NCBI GenBank assembly: GCA_005880395.1
Contig: VBHQ01000078.1
Coordinates: 1 to 41,045, forward strand
Reading direction: 5' to 3'
Origin: Chloroflexota bacterium
Lineage (GTDB): Bacteria > Chloroflexota > Dormibacteria > CF-121
DNA length: 41,045 nt
A program made the translations under genes and the position numbers. This document shows positions 33,752-41,045 of this stretch, one piece after another (position 1 is the stretch's first letter; every line of letters begins with the position of its first letter). The notes under the pieces were generated by a model. That model made no database searches. It saw nothing but the letters and a program-made list of their open reading frames with translations, and had not been told where the DNA came from.

Positions 33752-33786
33752 CACCACCCTTACCCTCCCCCAGAGGGGGAGGGATT
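33752..33786 (+). repeat. Dispersed GC-rich hairpin repeat, copy 3
   Basis: CCACCACCCTTACCCTCCCCC-AGA-GGGGGAGGGA: a perfect 9-bp stem CCCTCCCCC/GGGGGAGGG. It lies exactly at the truncated 3' end of the form II coxM; the coxM stop TAA is made by the junction. Confidence 0.7.
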
Positions 33787-34582
33787 AGTCGGGTGAGCCA
33801 TTCAAATCCTGCTGTGGATTTGTGCCTTCCGCCGCCTTCTCGGCGGCGGCACGGATCTCATCGTCATGACCAGCTTTCCCGCGCAGGGCTTGCTCGACGG
33901 CTCGGGCGCGTAAGGGCGTGCTCCCCATGCCGGTGAGGCCGATCGCAACATTCTTGACTTCATGGCCGCTCAGGCTGACCTGGGCCGCCACGGCGACGAT
34001 CGCCCAGTCCTGCGAGCGGCGGCTGAACTTCAGGTACGTGCCCTTGCTTCCCTCCGGAGGTGTGACCAGCCGGATTTCGCGCAGGATCTCGTTCGGTTCG
34101 AGCGCCGAGGTGAAGGTGTCCACGAAGAAGTCTCGCGCCGGGATGGTGCGCTCTTCCCGAGGGCCGGCAATGATGAAGTCCGCCTCCAGCGCCAGCAGGC
34201 AGGTTGGAAAGTCGCCAAACGGGTCGGCGTGTGCCGCAGCACCACCGATGGTTCCACGGTTGCGAACCTGCGGATCACCAATCTGTGAGGCGGCGCTGCT
34301 GAGCAACGGCAACTTACGGCGGATGAGCTCCGAGAGCTGGATGTCGTGGTGCGTGGTCAACGCCCCGATCGCGATGTGGCCGTCCTCTTCACGAATGTAA
34401 TTGAGGTTGTTGATCCGGCCGATGTCGACCAGGAACGAGGGTGTCGACAGACGCAGCTTCATCAGCGGGATGAGGCTGTGGCCGCCGGCCAGGACCTTCG
34501 CCTCCTGGCCCCGCTGGACCAGCTCGGCGACCGCTTCGGGCAGGGTACGTGGCGCGACGTAGTCGAACGCTGCTGGAATCAT
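33785..34582 (-). CDS. coxM: CO dehydrogenase-type medium (FAD) subunit, form II, C-terminus truncated
   Basis: 265 aa flavin subunit. FAD motifs: VLAGGHSLIPLMKLRLS and RGTIGGAAAHADPFGDFP. The domain is normal until GTNPQQDLNGSPD, where homologues go on with Y-R-R and about 20-25 more residues. Here the codon after GAC starts with TA and becomes TAA because the repeat (ATCCCTCCCCC) follows. The loss therefore coincides with repeat copy 3. The missing tail is a small helix, so activity might survive. The start ATG 34582 overlaps the coxL stop by 4 nt. Confidence 0.9.
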   Translation of the reverse strand: MIPAAFDYVAPRTLPEAVAELVQRGQEAKVLAGGHSLIPLMKLRLSTPSFLVDIGRINNLNYIREEDGHIAIGALTTHHDIQLSELIRRKLPLLSSAASQIGDPQVRNRGTIGGAAAHADPFGDFPTCLLALEADFIIAGPREERTIPARDFFVDTFTSALEPNEILREIRLVTPPEGSKGTYLKFSRRSQDWAIVAVAAQVSLSGHEVKNVAIGLTGMGSTPLRARAVEQALRGKAGHDDEIRAAAEKAAEGTNPQQDLNGSPD

Positions 34583-36930
34583 CGATTTGACCCTCCATTG
34601 CGATGCATGAGGTGCCAGATCTTGTCGGGCGTCGCCGGCATGATCACGTCCTTGACACCGAACGGCGCGAGCGCGTCGACGATGGCATTGATCACGGTGA
34701 CGCTCGAGGCGATCGTGCCCGCTTCGCCAATGCCCTTGGTACCGAGCGGGTTGACGGGACTCGGCGTGACGGTTGCCGCCAGCTCGAACGATGGCACGTC
34801 AGGGGCCGCGGGAATCAGATAGTCGGTCAAGCTGCCGCTTCGCAGTTGGCCGGCCTCGTCATAGACGGCTTCCTCGAAGAGCGCCTGCCCGATCCCTTGC
34901 GCGATCCCACCATGCAGCTGGCCGTCGACCACCATCGGGTTGATGCGCGTGCCGCAGTCATCCACCGCAACGTAGCGCAGGATTTTCGTCGCGCCGGTGT
35001 CGGCATCGACTTCCACAACCGCGATGTGCGCTCCGAACGGCCAGACGAAGTTGGACGGGTCAAAGAAGGTTGTGGCTTCCAGGCCGCCTTCCATCCCCTT
35101 GGGTATCCGGTTGGTCTGGAACGCCGCCATAGCGATTTCCTGGATCGTGATCGATTTCGAGGGCGTCCCCTTCACAAATGCCTTGCCGTTCTCGTAGACG
35201 ACATCGGCTTCAGCCGCTTCGAGCAGATGCGCCGCGATCTTCTTCGCCTTCTCCTGCACCTTCATGGCGCTGAGGTGGACCGCATTCCCATCGAGTGCGG
35301 TGCTCCGGCTGCCGTAAGTGTTCATGCCCATCGGTCCGATCGCCGTGTCCCCGTGGACGACGTCGATGTCCTCGACCGGTATGCCCAGAACGTCGGACGC
35401 GACCTGGGCGTAGGTCGTCTCATGGCCCTGGCCGTGGGGCGAGCTGCCGATGATCACGGTCGCCTTGCCGGTGAAATGGAGATTGACGACCGACATGCCC
35501 CAGAGCGAGACGCCGGTGGCGGCCTGGGTCGCTGCCGCCGGACCCAGCCCGCAAATCTCGATGTAGGTGGCCAGCCCGATCCCGAGGTACTTCCCTTGCT
35601 TGCGCTTTTCGGCCTGCTCCTTGCGGAACCCTTTGTAATCGACCATCTCCAGCGCCTTGTCGAGCGTGATGGTGTAATCGCCGGAGTCATAGGTCAGCCC
35701 GAGCAAGGTCGTGAACGGTTGATCCTCCGCTCGAACGAAGTTCTTCCGGCGAACCTCGACCGGATCGAGGCCGGTCTCGCGGGCGATCAGGTCCATGACC
35801 CGCTCGATCAGATAGGTCGCTTCGGGCCGGCCCGCACCCCGGTAGGCATCCGTCGGGGTGCGGTTCGTGAAGACGCCGACAGACCGCCCGTCGAATGCCT
35901 TCATCTTGTAGGCGCCCTGGGCGACCAGCACGCCGAGCACCTGGAACGTGCCGAACTGACTGCAGTAGGCTCCCAGGTCCAGCCACTGGGTCGGCCGGAT
36001 CCCCAGTAGCGTGCCGTCTTTTTTCGCCGCGATCTCGACGTCCCAAATTTGCGACCGCCCATGATGGGTGGCTTTGACGTTCTCGTTGCGGTCCTCGATC
36101 CATTTGACCGGCCGTCCGATACGCCGTGACGCGAGCGCCGTCAGGATCTCCTCCGGGTAAACACGGATCTTCGATCCGAATCCCCCGCCGACCTCGGGCG
36201 CCACGACGCGGACATTGCTTTCGGAAATGCCGAGAATGACCGCGAGCCAGACCTTGACGAAATGCGGGATCTGCGTTGAGGTATAAACCGTCAACTTGTT
36301 CGTGAATGGCTTGTAGTCCGCCAGCACCCCACGGCCTTCAACCGCCACGGGAATCAGCCGCTGCTGGATCAGCCGCTGTTTGATCTTGACGTCTGCCTCG
36401 CGGAAGGCCGCTTCGATATCGCCTGAGGCGAATTTCACGTCGAATGACAGGTTGCTGCCAATTTCCTCGTGCAACACCGGGGCGTCCTTTTCGATCGCCT
36501 TTTCGATATCCAGCACCGGCGACAGCGACTCATAACGAATATCGATCCGCTCGCCCGCGTCTTCGGCGGCCGCGCGGCTGGTCGCCAGCACGATGGCCAC
36601 CGGTTCACCGGCGTAGAGAACTTTGTCGACCGCGATTGGATAGTGATTCGGATACTTCTTGTCGGGAACAAAGCACACCGTTACTGGCAGTGGAGCGTTG
36701 AATTCCGATTTCAGGTCCTTCCCCGTGAAGACCGCGAGCACACCATCGGCTTCCCTGGCTCGCCCAGTCTCGATACTGAGGATCCGGGCGTGCGCCTCAG
36801 TCGAGCGCACCACATGCATGTGGACGACGGCGGTCTGCGGGATGTCATCGACATAACTCCCGGTGCCGGTCACCAGTCGTGGATCCTCGCGACGCTTGAT
36901 GGACGCGCCGATCATCTGGGATACGGCCAT
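34579..36930 (-). CDS. coxL: CO dehydrogenase-type large subunit, form II
   Basis: 783-aa molybdenum hydroxylase. The active-site loop is AYRGAGR (residues 362-368) in place of AYRCSFR, the hallmark of form II, which lacks the copper-binding cysteine. Other Mo-cofactor motifs are intact (PEVGGGFGSKIRVYPEE, SPHGQGHETTYAQ, GTKGIGEAGT). The substrate of form II enzymes is disputed: weak CO oxidation in some, other aldehyde or purine-like substrates possible. Strong ribosome site GGAGGAGGGACAG before ATG 36930. Order S-L-M is the typical form II arrangement. Confidence 0.95.
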   Translation of the reverse strand: MAVSQMIGASIKRREDPRLVTGTGSYVDDIPQTAVVHMHVVRSTEAHARILSIETGRAREADGVLAVFTGKDLKSEFNAPLPVTVCFVPDKKYPNHYPIAVDKVLYAGEPVAIVLATSRAAAEDAGERIDIRYESLSPVLDIEKAIEKDAPVLHEEIGSNLSFDVKFASGDIEAAFREADVKIKQRLIQQRLIPVAVEGRGVLADYKPFTNKLTVYTSTQIPHFVKVWLAVILGISESNVRVVAPEVGGGFGSKIRVYPEEILTALASRRIGRPVKWIEDRNENVKATHHGRSQIWDVEIAAKKDGTLLGIRPTQWLDLGAYCSQFGTFQVLGVLVAQGAYKMKAFDGRSVGVFTNRTPTDAYRGAGRPEATYLIERVMDLIARETGLDPVEVRRKNFVRAEDQPFTTLLGLTYDSGDYTITLDKALEMVDYKGFRKEQAEKRKQGKYLGIGLATYIEICGLGPAAATQAATGVSLWGMSVVNLHFTGKATVIIGSSPHGQGHETTYAQVASDVLGIPVEDIDVVHGDTAIGPMGMNTYGSRSTALDGNAVHLSAMKVQEKAKKIAAHLLEAAEADVVYENGKAFVKGTPSKSITIQEIAMAAFQTNRIPKGMEGGLEATTFFDPSNFVWPFGAHIAVVEVDADTGATKILRYVAVDDCGTRINPMVVDGQLHGGIAQGIGQALFEEAVYDEAGQLRSGSLTDYLIPAAPDVPSFELAATVTPSPVNPLGTKGIGEAGTIASSVTVINAIVDALAPFGVKDVIMPATPDKIWHLMHRNGGSNR

Positions 36931-36945
36931 TTCTGTCCCTCCTCC

Positions 36946-37449
36946 TTATGAGACGGAGGCCGGCGTCTTCGCCTCCGCGCCGGGCGCCATCACCTTGGCT
37001 GCCGCTTGAATCGCTTTGACGATGTTGTGGTAGCCGGTGCATCGGCACAGGTTCCCCTCCAGGCCCAGGCGGATCTCTCGCTCGGTCGGATTCGGGTTGC
37101 GCTCGAGCAGCTGCTTGGCGGCCATGATCATGCCCGGCGTGCAGAACCCGCATTGCAGGCCATGCTCGTCCCAGAATGCCTGCTGGATCGGATGCAGCGT
37201 CGTGCCCTTGGCCAGCCCTTCGATGGTCATGATCTCCGCCCCGTCCGCCTGCACGGCGAACATCGTGCACGACTTGACGCTGTGCCCGTTCACGTCCACC
37301 GTACAGGCTCCGCAGTTGCTCGTGTCGCAGCCGACGTGGGTGCCGGTCAGCCCGGCAAGTTCCCGAATGTAGTGCACGAGTAGAAGCCGTGGTTCGACCT
37401 CGTGTTCGTACTTGGCCCCGTTGATGGTGACAGCAACTCTCCGCCGCAT
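36946..37449 (-). CDS. coxS: CO dehydrogenase-type small (iron-sulfur) subunit, form II
   Basis: 167 aa from ATG 37449, chosen because AAGGAGGTGGGT stands directly before it; the track start (37509) overlaps the predicted promoter. Two [2Fe-2S] sites: [16 protein letters not shown] with [10 protein letters not shown], and [21 protein letters not shown] with [14 protein letters not shown]. First gene of the form II operon S-L-M-D-E-F. It has Asn where the form I homologue has His (DTSNCG versus DTSHCG). Confidence 0.95.
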   Translation of the reverse strand: MRRRVAVTINGAKYEHEVEPRLLLVHYIRELAGLTGTHVGCDTSNCGACTVDVNGHSVKSCTMFAVQADGAEIMTIEGLAKGTTLHPIQQAFWDEHGLQCGFCTPGMIMAAKQLLERNPNPTEREIRLGLEGNLCRCTGYHNIVKAIQAAAKVMAPGAEAKTPASVS

Positions 37450-37486
37450 ACCCACCTCCTTCAGATCGCGATGCCCTGCCGGAACA

Positions 37487-37515
37487 GGTATAGCACTCGC
37501 CTTAACCACTGTCCA
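37487..37515 (-). promoter_or_regulatory. Promoter of the form II cox operon
   Basis: Minus strand TGGACA (37510-37515), 17-nt spacer, TATACC (37487-37492), 38 nt upstream of the coxS ATG. A 5/6 -35 and a TATA-type -10. It lies immediately after the aminotransferase stop. Confidence 0.55.
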
Positions 37516-37532
37516 GCCAAAATCACATTCGC

Positions 37533-38657
37533 TCAGCCGGCGGCGGTCGTCGTTTCCCGCACGAGGTCGTTCCTGAGGTCAGCCACGGCCTGAAGGACCG
37601 AATCCATGAGCGCCGGCGGACCCACCGTGATCCGCAGCTGCCCATCCAGACCGAACTCCGAGCCGGGCCGGACAAGGAACCCGCGTCGCAGCAGCCCCTC
37701 GTACCACTCCATGTCGTTGCCACCCGGGCGGGCGAGGATGAAGTTGGCCTGCGACGGCCAGGAGCCTATGCCAACCTGGCCGAGGTCCGCCGCGAACCTG
37801 TCTCGGGCATGGACGACCTCGCGACGGCGGGCCTCGATGAAGCTCGGGTCAGCCAGGCACGCCATGCCCGCGGCGAGCGCCAGCCGGTTGACGTTGAACG
37901 GCTCCTGGACCGCATCGAACGCCGGCACCAGGTCGGGGTGGACGATCGCGTAGCCGAGCCGCAGCCCGGCCAGGCCGAAAAGCTTGGAGAACGTTCGAAG
38001 GACGACCAGGGGACGACCGGTCCTGACGTCATCGACTCGCCGCGGCCGCTGCTCCGCCGGAAGGTAATCGGCATACGCCTCATCGACAACCGCCAAACAG
38101 CCCGCCGGCAGGCGCTCGAGGAAGGCCTCCCATTCTGACGCCGTCAGCGCATCGCCGGTCGGGTTATTGGGATCGCAGACGATCACCAACTTCGCCCCAC
38201 TGGCAGCCCCGAGCATCGCGTCGAGGTCGAAGCGATAGCCGATGGTCGGGACGCGGACAACCTCGGCGCCAGCCGCCTCGCACGCCTGCCGATAGAGCCC
38301 GTAGGTGGGGCGTGGAATCACGACGCGATCACCGGGGTTGATGAAGACCCCGATCGTGGAAAAAACGAGTGACTGGATTCCGTGAGCGGGCACGATCATC
38401 GTCGGGTCTGCCCCGGTCCGCACGGCGACCAGGTTTCGGAAATCCGCATACGCTCGTTCGGGATAGAGCTCGGCCTGCCGGAGCTCGTCCTTGATGGCCT
38501 CCTGGACGCCGGGAAATAGGCCGAAAAGGTCTTCGTTCCAGTTCAGCTTTACGATCTGCCCCAGACCGTATCTCGCCTTGAGCTCGCTCAACGACGGCCC
38601 GGGGTCATACGGCGCCACCGCACGCAACGGCGCTCGCCGGAGATCCCGGAAGTTCAC
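37533..38657 (-). CDS. PLP-dependent class I/II aminotransferase, histidinol-phosphate aminotransferase-like
   Basis: 374 aa, fold type I. Visible: [19 protein letters not shown] (HisC-type N-terminal motif), [26 protein letters not shown], and the cofactor-binding lysine in [19 protein letters not shown], then the C-terminal arginine in QLRITVG. This matches the HisC/Cobalamin-CobD-like group; histidinol-phosphate aminotransferase is the best fit, but no other his gene is near, so a different amino donor or phenylalanine-type substrate is possible. Starts at GTG 38657, divergent from the site-2 protease; ends 24 nt before the form II cox promoter. Confidence 0.85.
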   Translation of the reverse strand: MNFRDLRRAPLRAVAPYDPGPSLSELKARYGLGQIVKLNWNEDLFGLFPGVQEAIKDELRQAELYPERAYADFRNLVAVRTGADPTMIVPAHGIQSLVFSTIGVFINPGDRVVIPRPTYGLYRQACEAAGAEVVRVPTIGYRFDLDAMLGAASGAKLVIVCDPNNPTGDALTASEWEAFLERLPAGCLAVVDEAYADYLPAEQRPRRVDDVRTGRPLVVLRTFSKLFGLAGLRLGYAIVHPDLVPAFDAVQEPFNVNRLALAAGMACLADPSFIEARRREVVHARDRFAADLGQVGIGSWPSQANFILARPGGNDMEWYEGLLRRGFLVRPGSEFGLDGQLRITVGPPALMDSVLQAVADLRNDLVRETTTAAG

Positions 38658-38748
38658 CGTGCCATTGTCACCGACCGGCTCAATCCTGGTGAATCCCTTA
38701 TGCGGTCCTCATGAAATCGAAAGGGTCGCGGCCGTACAGTTTTGGAAG

Positions 38749-39933
38749 ATGAGAACGAGCCTTTCGATCGGTCGGATCGCAGGAATCGAGATCGGCCTCA
38801 ACTGGAGCCTGGCGATCGCCTTCTTCCTGTTCACGGCCAGCCTTGCAGGCGAGGTATTTCCGTCTGATGTCCCTGGATATGCCCAGACCGCCTATATCGT
38901 CGCCGCGATCGCGGCGGTCCTGTTGTTCTATGCCAGCCTGCTCGCCCACGAGCTCGGGCACGCGATCGTGGCCCGACGCCTGGGCAACCGGGTCGACGGC
39001 ATCACCCTGTGGTTGTTCGGCGGCGTGGCCCGCCTTTCCGGCGATTCGGTCTCGGATTCCGCTGAACTCCGCATCACGCTGGTCGGTCCGGCCATCACGA
39101 TCGCCGTCGCCATCGTCTTCGCGGTCATCGCCGCCGTCCTGGCGACCTTGAACGTCTTTCCGTTGACGGTCGACCTGCTCGGCTGGCTGGCTCGAATCAA
39201 CTTCATCCTGGCCGCCTTCAACCTGATTCCGGCCTTCCCGCTCGATGGCGGCCGAGTCCTTCGCGCCCTGCTCTGGCGGTTTACGCACGACCAGCTCCGC
39301 GCGACCTCGATCGCCGCCTGGCTCGGGCGCGCCTTCGGCGTCGTCCTGATTCTGGGGGGCCTGTCCATGGCGTTCCTGCAGGCTTCACTGATCAATGGCG
39401 TCTGGTTGGGCGTGCTCGGGTGGTTCCTGTTTTCGGCCGCCGGCAGCCAGGAGTTACAGACTCGGTTGCAGCGGTCGCTCACTGGAGTCACCGTCCGAGA
39501 CGTGATGGTCCCGGATCCGGTCACCGCACCTGACTGGATCACCGTCGACGACTTCGTGGCGCGGTACGCCACGGTCCACCGCGCGACGGCGTATCCCATC
39601 CGCGACTTCAACGGGCAGCTCTCGGGGCTGGTCACGCTCCACGATGTATCAGCCATCGCGCCGCCGCGGCGGGCGGGCACACAGGTGCGCGTGATCGCGC
39701 GCTCGTTGACCCAGGTGGCGCTTGCTCGACCCGACGACGCGCTGATCGACGTGCTTCACCAGGTTGAGGATCCTGCCACGGCCTATGTGCTGGTTAAGGA
39801 CGGCGACCGCCTGGTCGGAATGGTTTCTCCCGAGGACATCGGGCGTGCCCTCGACCTCGCTGGATTACGCCAGCCGGGGCCGGTCACCACCGGCCGAAGT
39901 GGAACATCTCCTGGAACGGTCGGCGACGTCTAG
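38749..39933 (+). CDS. Site-2-type intramembrane zinc protease (M50) with CBS domains
   Basis: 394 aa from ATG 38749; the track start at 38491 is inside the divergent aminotransferase. Six or so helices hold the zinc motif LLAHELGHAIVARRLG (HExxH) and the third-ligand motif NLIPAFPLDGGRVLRALLW. A CBS pair follows (VRDVMVPDPVTAPDWITVDDFV, FNGQLSGLVTLHDV, then YVLVKDGDRLVGMVSPEDIGRAL), which usually senses adenine nucleotides. Such M50B-CBS proteins cleave membrane proteins; the target is unknown. The last 15 residues (TTGRSGTSPGTVGDV) overlap the convergent nitroreductase and look like read-through. Confidence 0.92.
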   Translation: MRTSLSIGRIAGIEIGLNWSLAIAFFLFTASLAGEVFPSDVPGYAQTAYIVAAIAAVLLFYASLLAHELGHAIVARRLGNRVDGITLWLFGGVARLSGDSVSDSAELRITLVGPAITIAVAIVFAVIAAVLATLNVFPLTVDLLGWLARINFILAAFNLIPAFPLDGGRVLRALLWRFTHDQLRATSIAAWLGRAFGVVLILGGLSMAFLQASLINGVWLGVLGWFLFSAAGSQELQTRLQRSLTGVTVRDVMVPDPVTAPDWITVDDFVARYATVHRATAYPIRDFNGQLSGLVTLHDVSAIAPPRRAGTQVRVIARSLTQVALARPDDALIDVLHQVEDPATAYVLVKDGDRLVGMVSPEDIGRALDLAGLRQPGPVTTGRSGTSPGTVGDV

Positions 39934-40489
39934 TTAGCGTCGACCCCTGCGGCGTCTCTTCCGCCGACGGATAGCCAAGCGCGATGACGCCCAACATGAT
40001 GCAAGCGGAAGGGACGCCCAGTTCGCGCATGACCTCGCTCTCACCCCGGGTGATGCCGAAATACCATGCGCCGACTCCCTCATCGACCGCGGCCAGCAGA
40101 ATCAGCATGATCGCCATCGAGGTGTCGACAGTCCAGAAGGGCACCGGCCAGTTCTCTTCTTTATTCAAGCCGAACTGGATCTTGTCGGGCTGCGCGTAAC
40201 GCTCGAGATAGAGGCTTTTGTTGGCAAACGGCAGCACGATACAACCGGGAGCGGACTGCCCATCTCGGCCCGGAAATGGCTCGGGATCCGTTGGATCATC
40301 GGTGGTTCGGTAGAACCACTCGAGTTCATCTGGCTTCGTCAGAACGACGAAATCGAAACCCTGGCTGAAGCCGCCCGATGGCGCGTGTCGGGCAACTTCT
40401 AGGACTCGATCGAGCACGTCTCCGGGGATGGGCTTCGGCTCGAACATTCGAACCATTTGACGTCGCCGCACCAGGTCCCGAAAGTCCAT
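39884..40489 (-). CDS. Nitroreductase-family FMN oxidoreductase
   Basis: 201 aa. MDFRDLVRRRQMVRMFEPKPIP is the typical opening, with the Arg-Arg/Met FMN-binding motif and VARHAPSGGFSQGFDFVVL; the C-terminal GAWYFGITRGESEVMRELGVPSACIMLGVIALGYP and the closing HFGRW are also family features. It would reduce nitro compounds, quinones or similar with NAD(P)H, or act on a flavin-like substrate. It overlaps the site-2 protease convergently by 50 nt. Confidence 0.9.
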   Translation of the reverse strand: MDFRDLVRRRQMVRMFEPKPIPGDVLDRVLEVARHAPSGGFSQGFDFVVLTKPDELEWFYRTTDDPTDPEPFPGRDGQSAPGCIVLPFANKSLYLERYAQPDKIQFGLNKEENWPVPFWTVDTSMAIMLILLAAVDEGVGAWYFGITRGESEVMRELGVPSACIMLGVIALGYPSAEETPQGSTLTRRRRPFQEMFHFGRW

Positions 40490-40565
40490 GGCATCAAAGG
40501 CTAGCGTCTGCAGCCCTGGAGGCGATAGTTCGAGCTGTTCGATCTACCCGGAGAAAGTTTCCGAG

Positions 40566-40593
40566 TTCCGACCCTCGCCATGGAGGGTCGGAA
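40566..40593. terminator. Perfect 11-bp inverted repeat in the 3' region of the BNR gene
   Basis: TTCCGACCCTC-GCCATG-GAGGGTCGGAA, 26 nt after the stop of the minus-strand BNR-like gene and 77 nt upstream of the nitroreductase start. No T-tract follows on the minus strand. Most likely a terminator for the BNR-like gene; could be a regulatory dyad for the nitroreductase. Confidence 0.5.
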
Positions 40594-40618
40594 CCGGAAT
40601 CGGCGCTGCTTCAGGCGA

Positions 40619-41045
40619 TCAGCTGAAGGTGACGACGCTCGAGTAGATTGCGGACTTGTGACTATTGACGGCGCTGCCCCAGCTGAGGACGACCTGGTTC
40701 AGTGAGTTGTAGGTCGAGAGGCCGGTTGTATCGCCGGGCCAGGTGTTCGGGTCGCCGTAGTTGGTGCCCGAGACCTGAATGGGCTTCGTCAACCAACCGG
40801 CTGTAATCGAAAAGGGCCGGAGGAATTCGGCGTAGCCTGGTGAGCCGGTTACCGAATCGGTGACCTGCGTGAGCCAGCTGACGTAGACGGTGCCGGTTGG
40901 ACCCGGCGTGACCTCCATGATATGCGGCACCGGCGCGTTGTCGGTCACCTGGACCGGCTTGGACCAATGGTTACCGCCATTGGTGGAGAAGGAAAGCCAG
41001 CCGGTGTCCGGCGTCCCGAGCCCAAAGCGAAATCCTTGCTGCGTA
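40619..41045 (-). CDS. BNR/sialidase-type repeat protein (partial, 5' end off window)
   Basis: The reading frame is open from the window edge to the stop at 40619 (about 142 codons); the ORF track starts it internally at 40948. The sequence WLSFSTNGGNHWSKPVQVTD and GTVYVSWLTQVTD are typical of BNR (Asp-box) propeller repeats of sialidase-like secreted proteins: S-x-DGG-x-W-like unit seen as STNGGNHW. Rich in Ser, Thr, Asn and aromatic residues, fitting an exported beta-propeller. Enzyme activity cannot be judged from the C-terminal part alone. Confidence 0.72.
   Translation of the reverse strand, partial: TQQGFRFGLGTPDTGWLSFSTNGGNHWSKPVQVTDNAPVPHIMEVTPGPTGTVYVSWLTQVTDSVTGSPGYAEFLRPFSITAGWLTKPIQVSGTNYGDPNTWPGDTTGLSTYNSLNQVVLSWGSAVNSHKSAIYSSVVTFS

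Noticed and set aside
34603-36009. 468-aa plus-strand ORF opposite form II coxL
   Set aside because: Antisense shadow rich in Arg, Asp and His.
24920-37509. Xanthine dehydrogenase operon instead of CODH
   Set aside because: AYRCSFR and AYRGAGR loops, separate S/M/L subunits and coxD/coxE genes identify the CODH family.
38491-38748. N-terminal extension of the site-2 protease in the ORF track
   Set aside because: Lies inside the divergent aminotransferase gene and has no membrane-protease features; ATG 38749 fits the family.
1-41045. CRISPR arrays, insertion sequences, phage genes or integrases
   Set aside because: No regularly spaced repeats, no transposase or integrase motifs, and no phage structural genes were seen in any frame.

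Overview
The window is about 41 kb of GC-rich bacterial DNA, densely packed with co-oriented genes that often overlap by 4 nt. The content suggests an aerobic soil-type bacterium of the Chloroflexota/Dormibacterota or actinobacterial neighbourhood: a fused hemC-hemD, tatA-tatC, a lipoprotein-type sugar-binding protein, a SARP-like regulator, and two aerobic carbon monoxide dehydrogenase (CODH) gene sets. The phylum is an inference from gene content; no rRNA is present.

Layout. 1-5913 (minus) is a housekeeping block: murI, a polyprenyl synthase, hemCD, hemB, a membrane-anchored cyclophilin, tatA and tatC (cut by the window edge). 6.4-10.2 kb (mostly plus) holds a secreted C39-like protease, a PPOX-class oxidoreductase, a small membrane ORF flanked by three copies of an operator-like site, a YtxH protein, an acetyl-CoA acetyltransferase and an unknown membrane protein. 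10.1-13.5 kb holds an ion channel, tRNA-Leu(UAA), a D-Ala-D-Ala carboxypeptidase and a beta-helix membrane protein. 13.5-18.0 kb holds two DHA2 drug exporters with MarR and PadR regulators. 18.1-21.5 kb is a sugar ABC importer. 21.7-24.9 kb holds ftsH, a SARP-like regulator, a 50-aa DUF1059 gene and a YCII protein.

24.9-37.5 kb (minus) is the most notable block: a form II CODH operon coxS-L-M followed by maturation genes coxD-E-F and a molybdopterin-binding protein, then a form I CODH operon coxM-S-L with the AYRCSFR active-site loop, ending in an XdhC/CoxI protein fused to a YHS domain. The two operons appear to share one set of maturation factors, and a good sigma70-type promoter precedes each. 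37.5-41.0 kb holds an aminotransferase, a site-2-type protease with CBS domains, a nitroreductase and a partial BNR-repeat protein.

The strongest anomaly is a recurring lesion. At least seven otherwise well-conserved genes each lack one internal block that I judge to be about 35-50 residues, usually with a frameshift and often removing catalytic residues; an eighth gene (coxM of the form II set) loses its C-terminus at a dispersed GC-rich repeat. The uniform size and the number of hits argue for a systematic process, most simply assembly dropouts, but real deletions cannot be excluded from the sequence alone.
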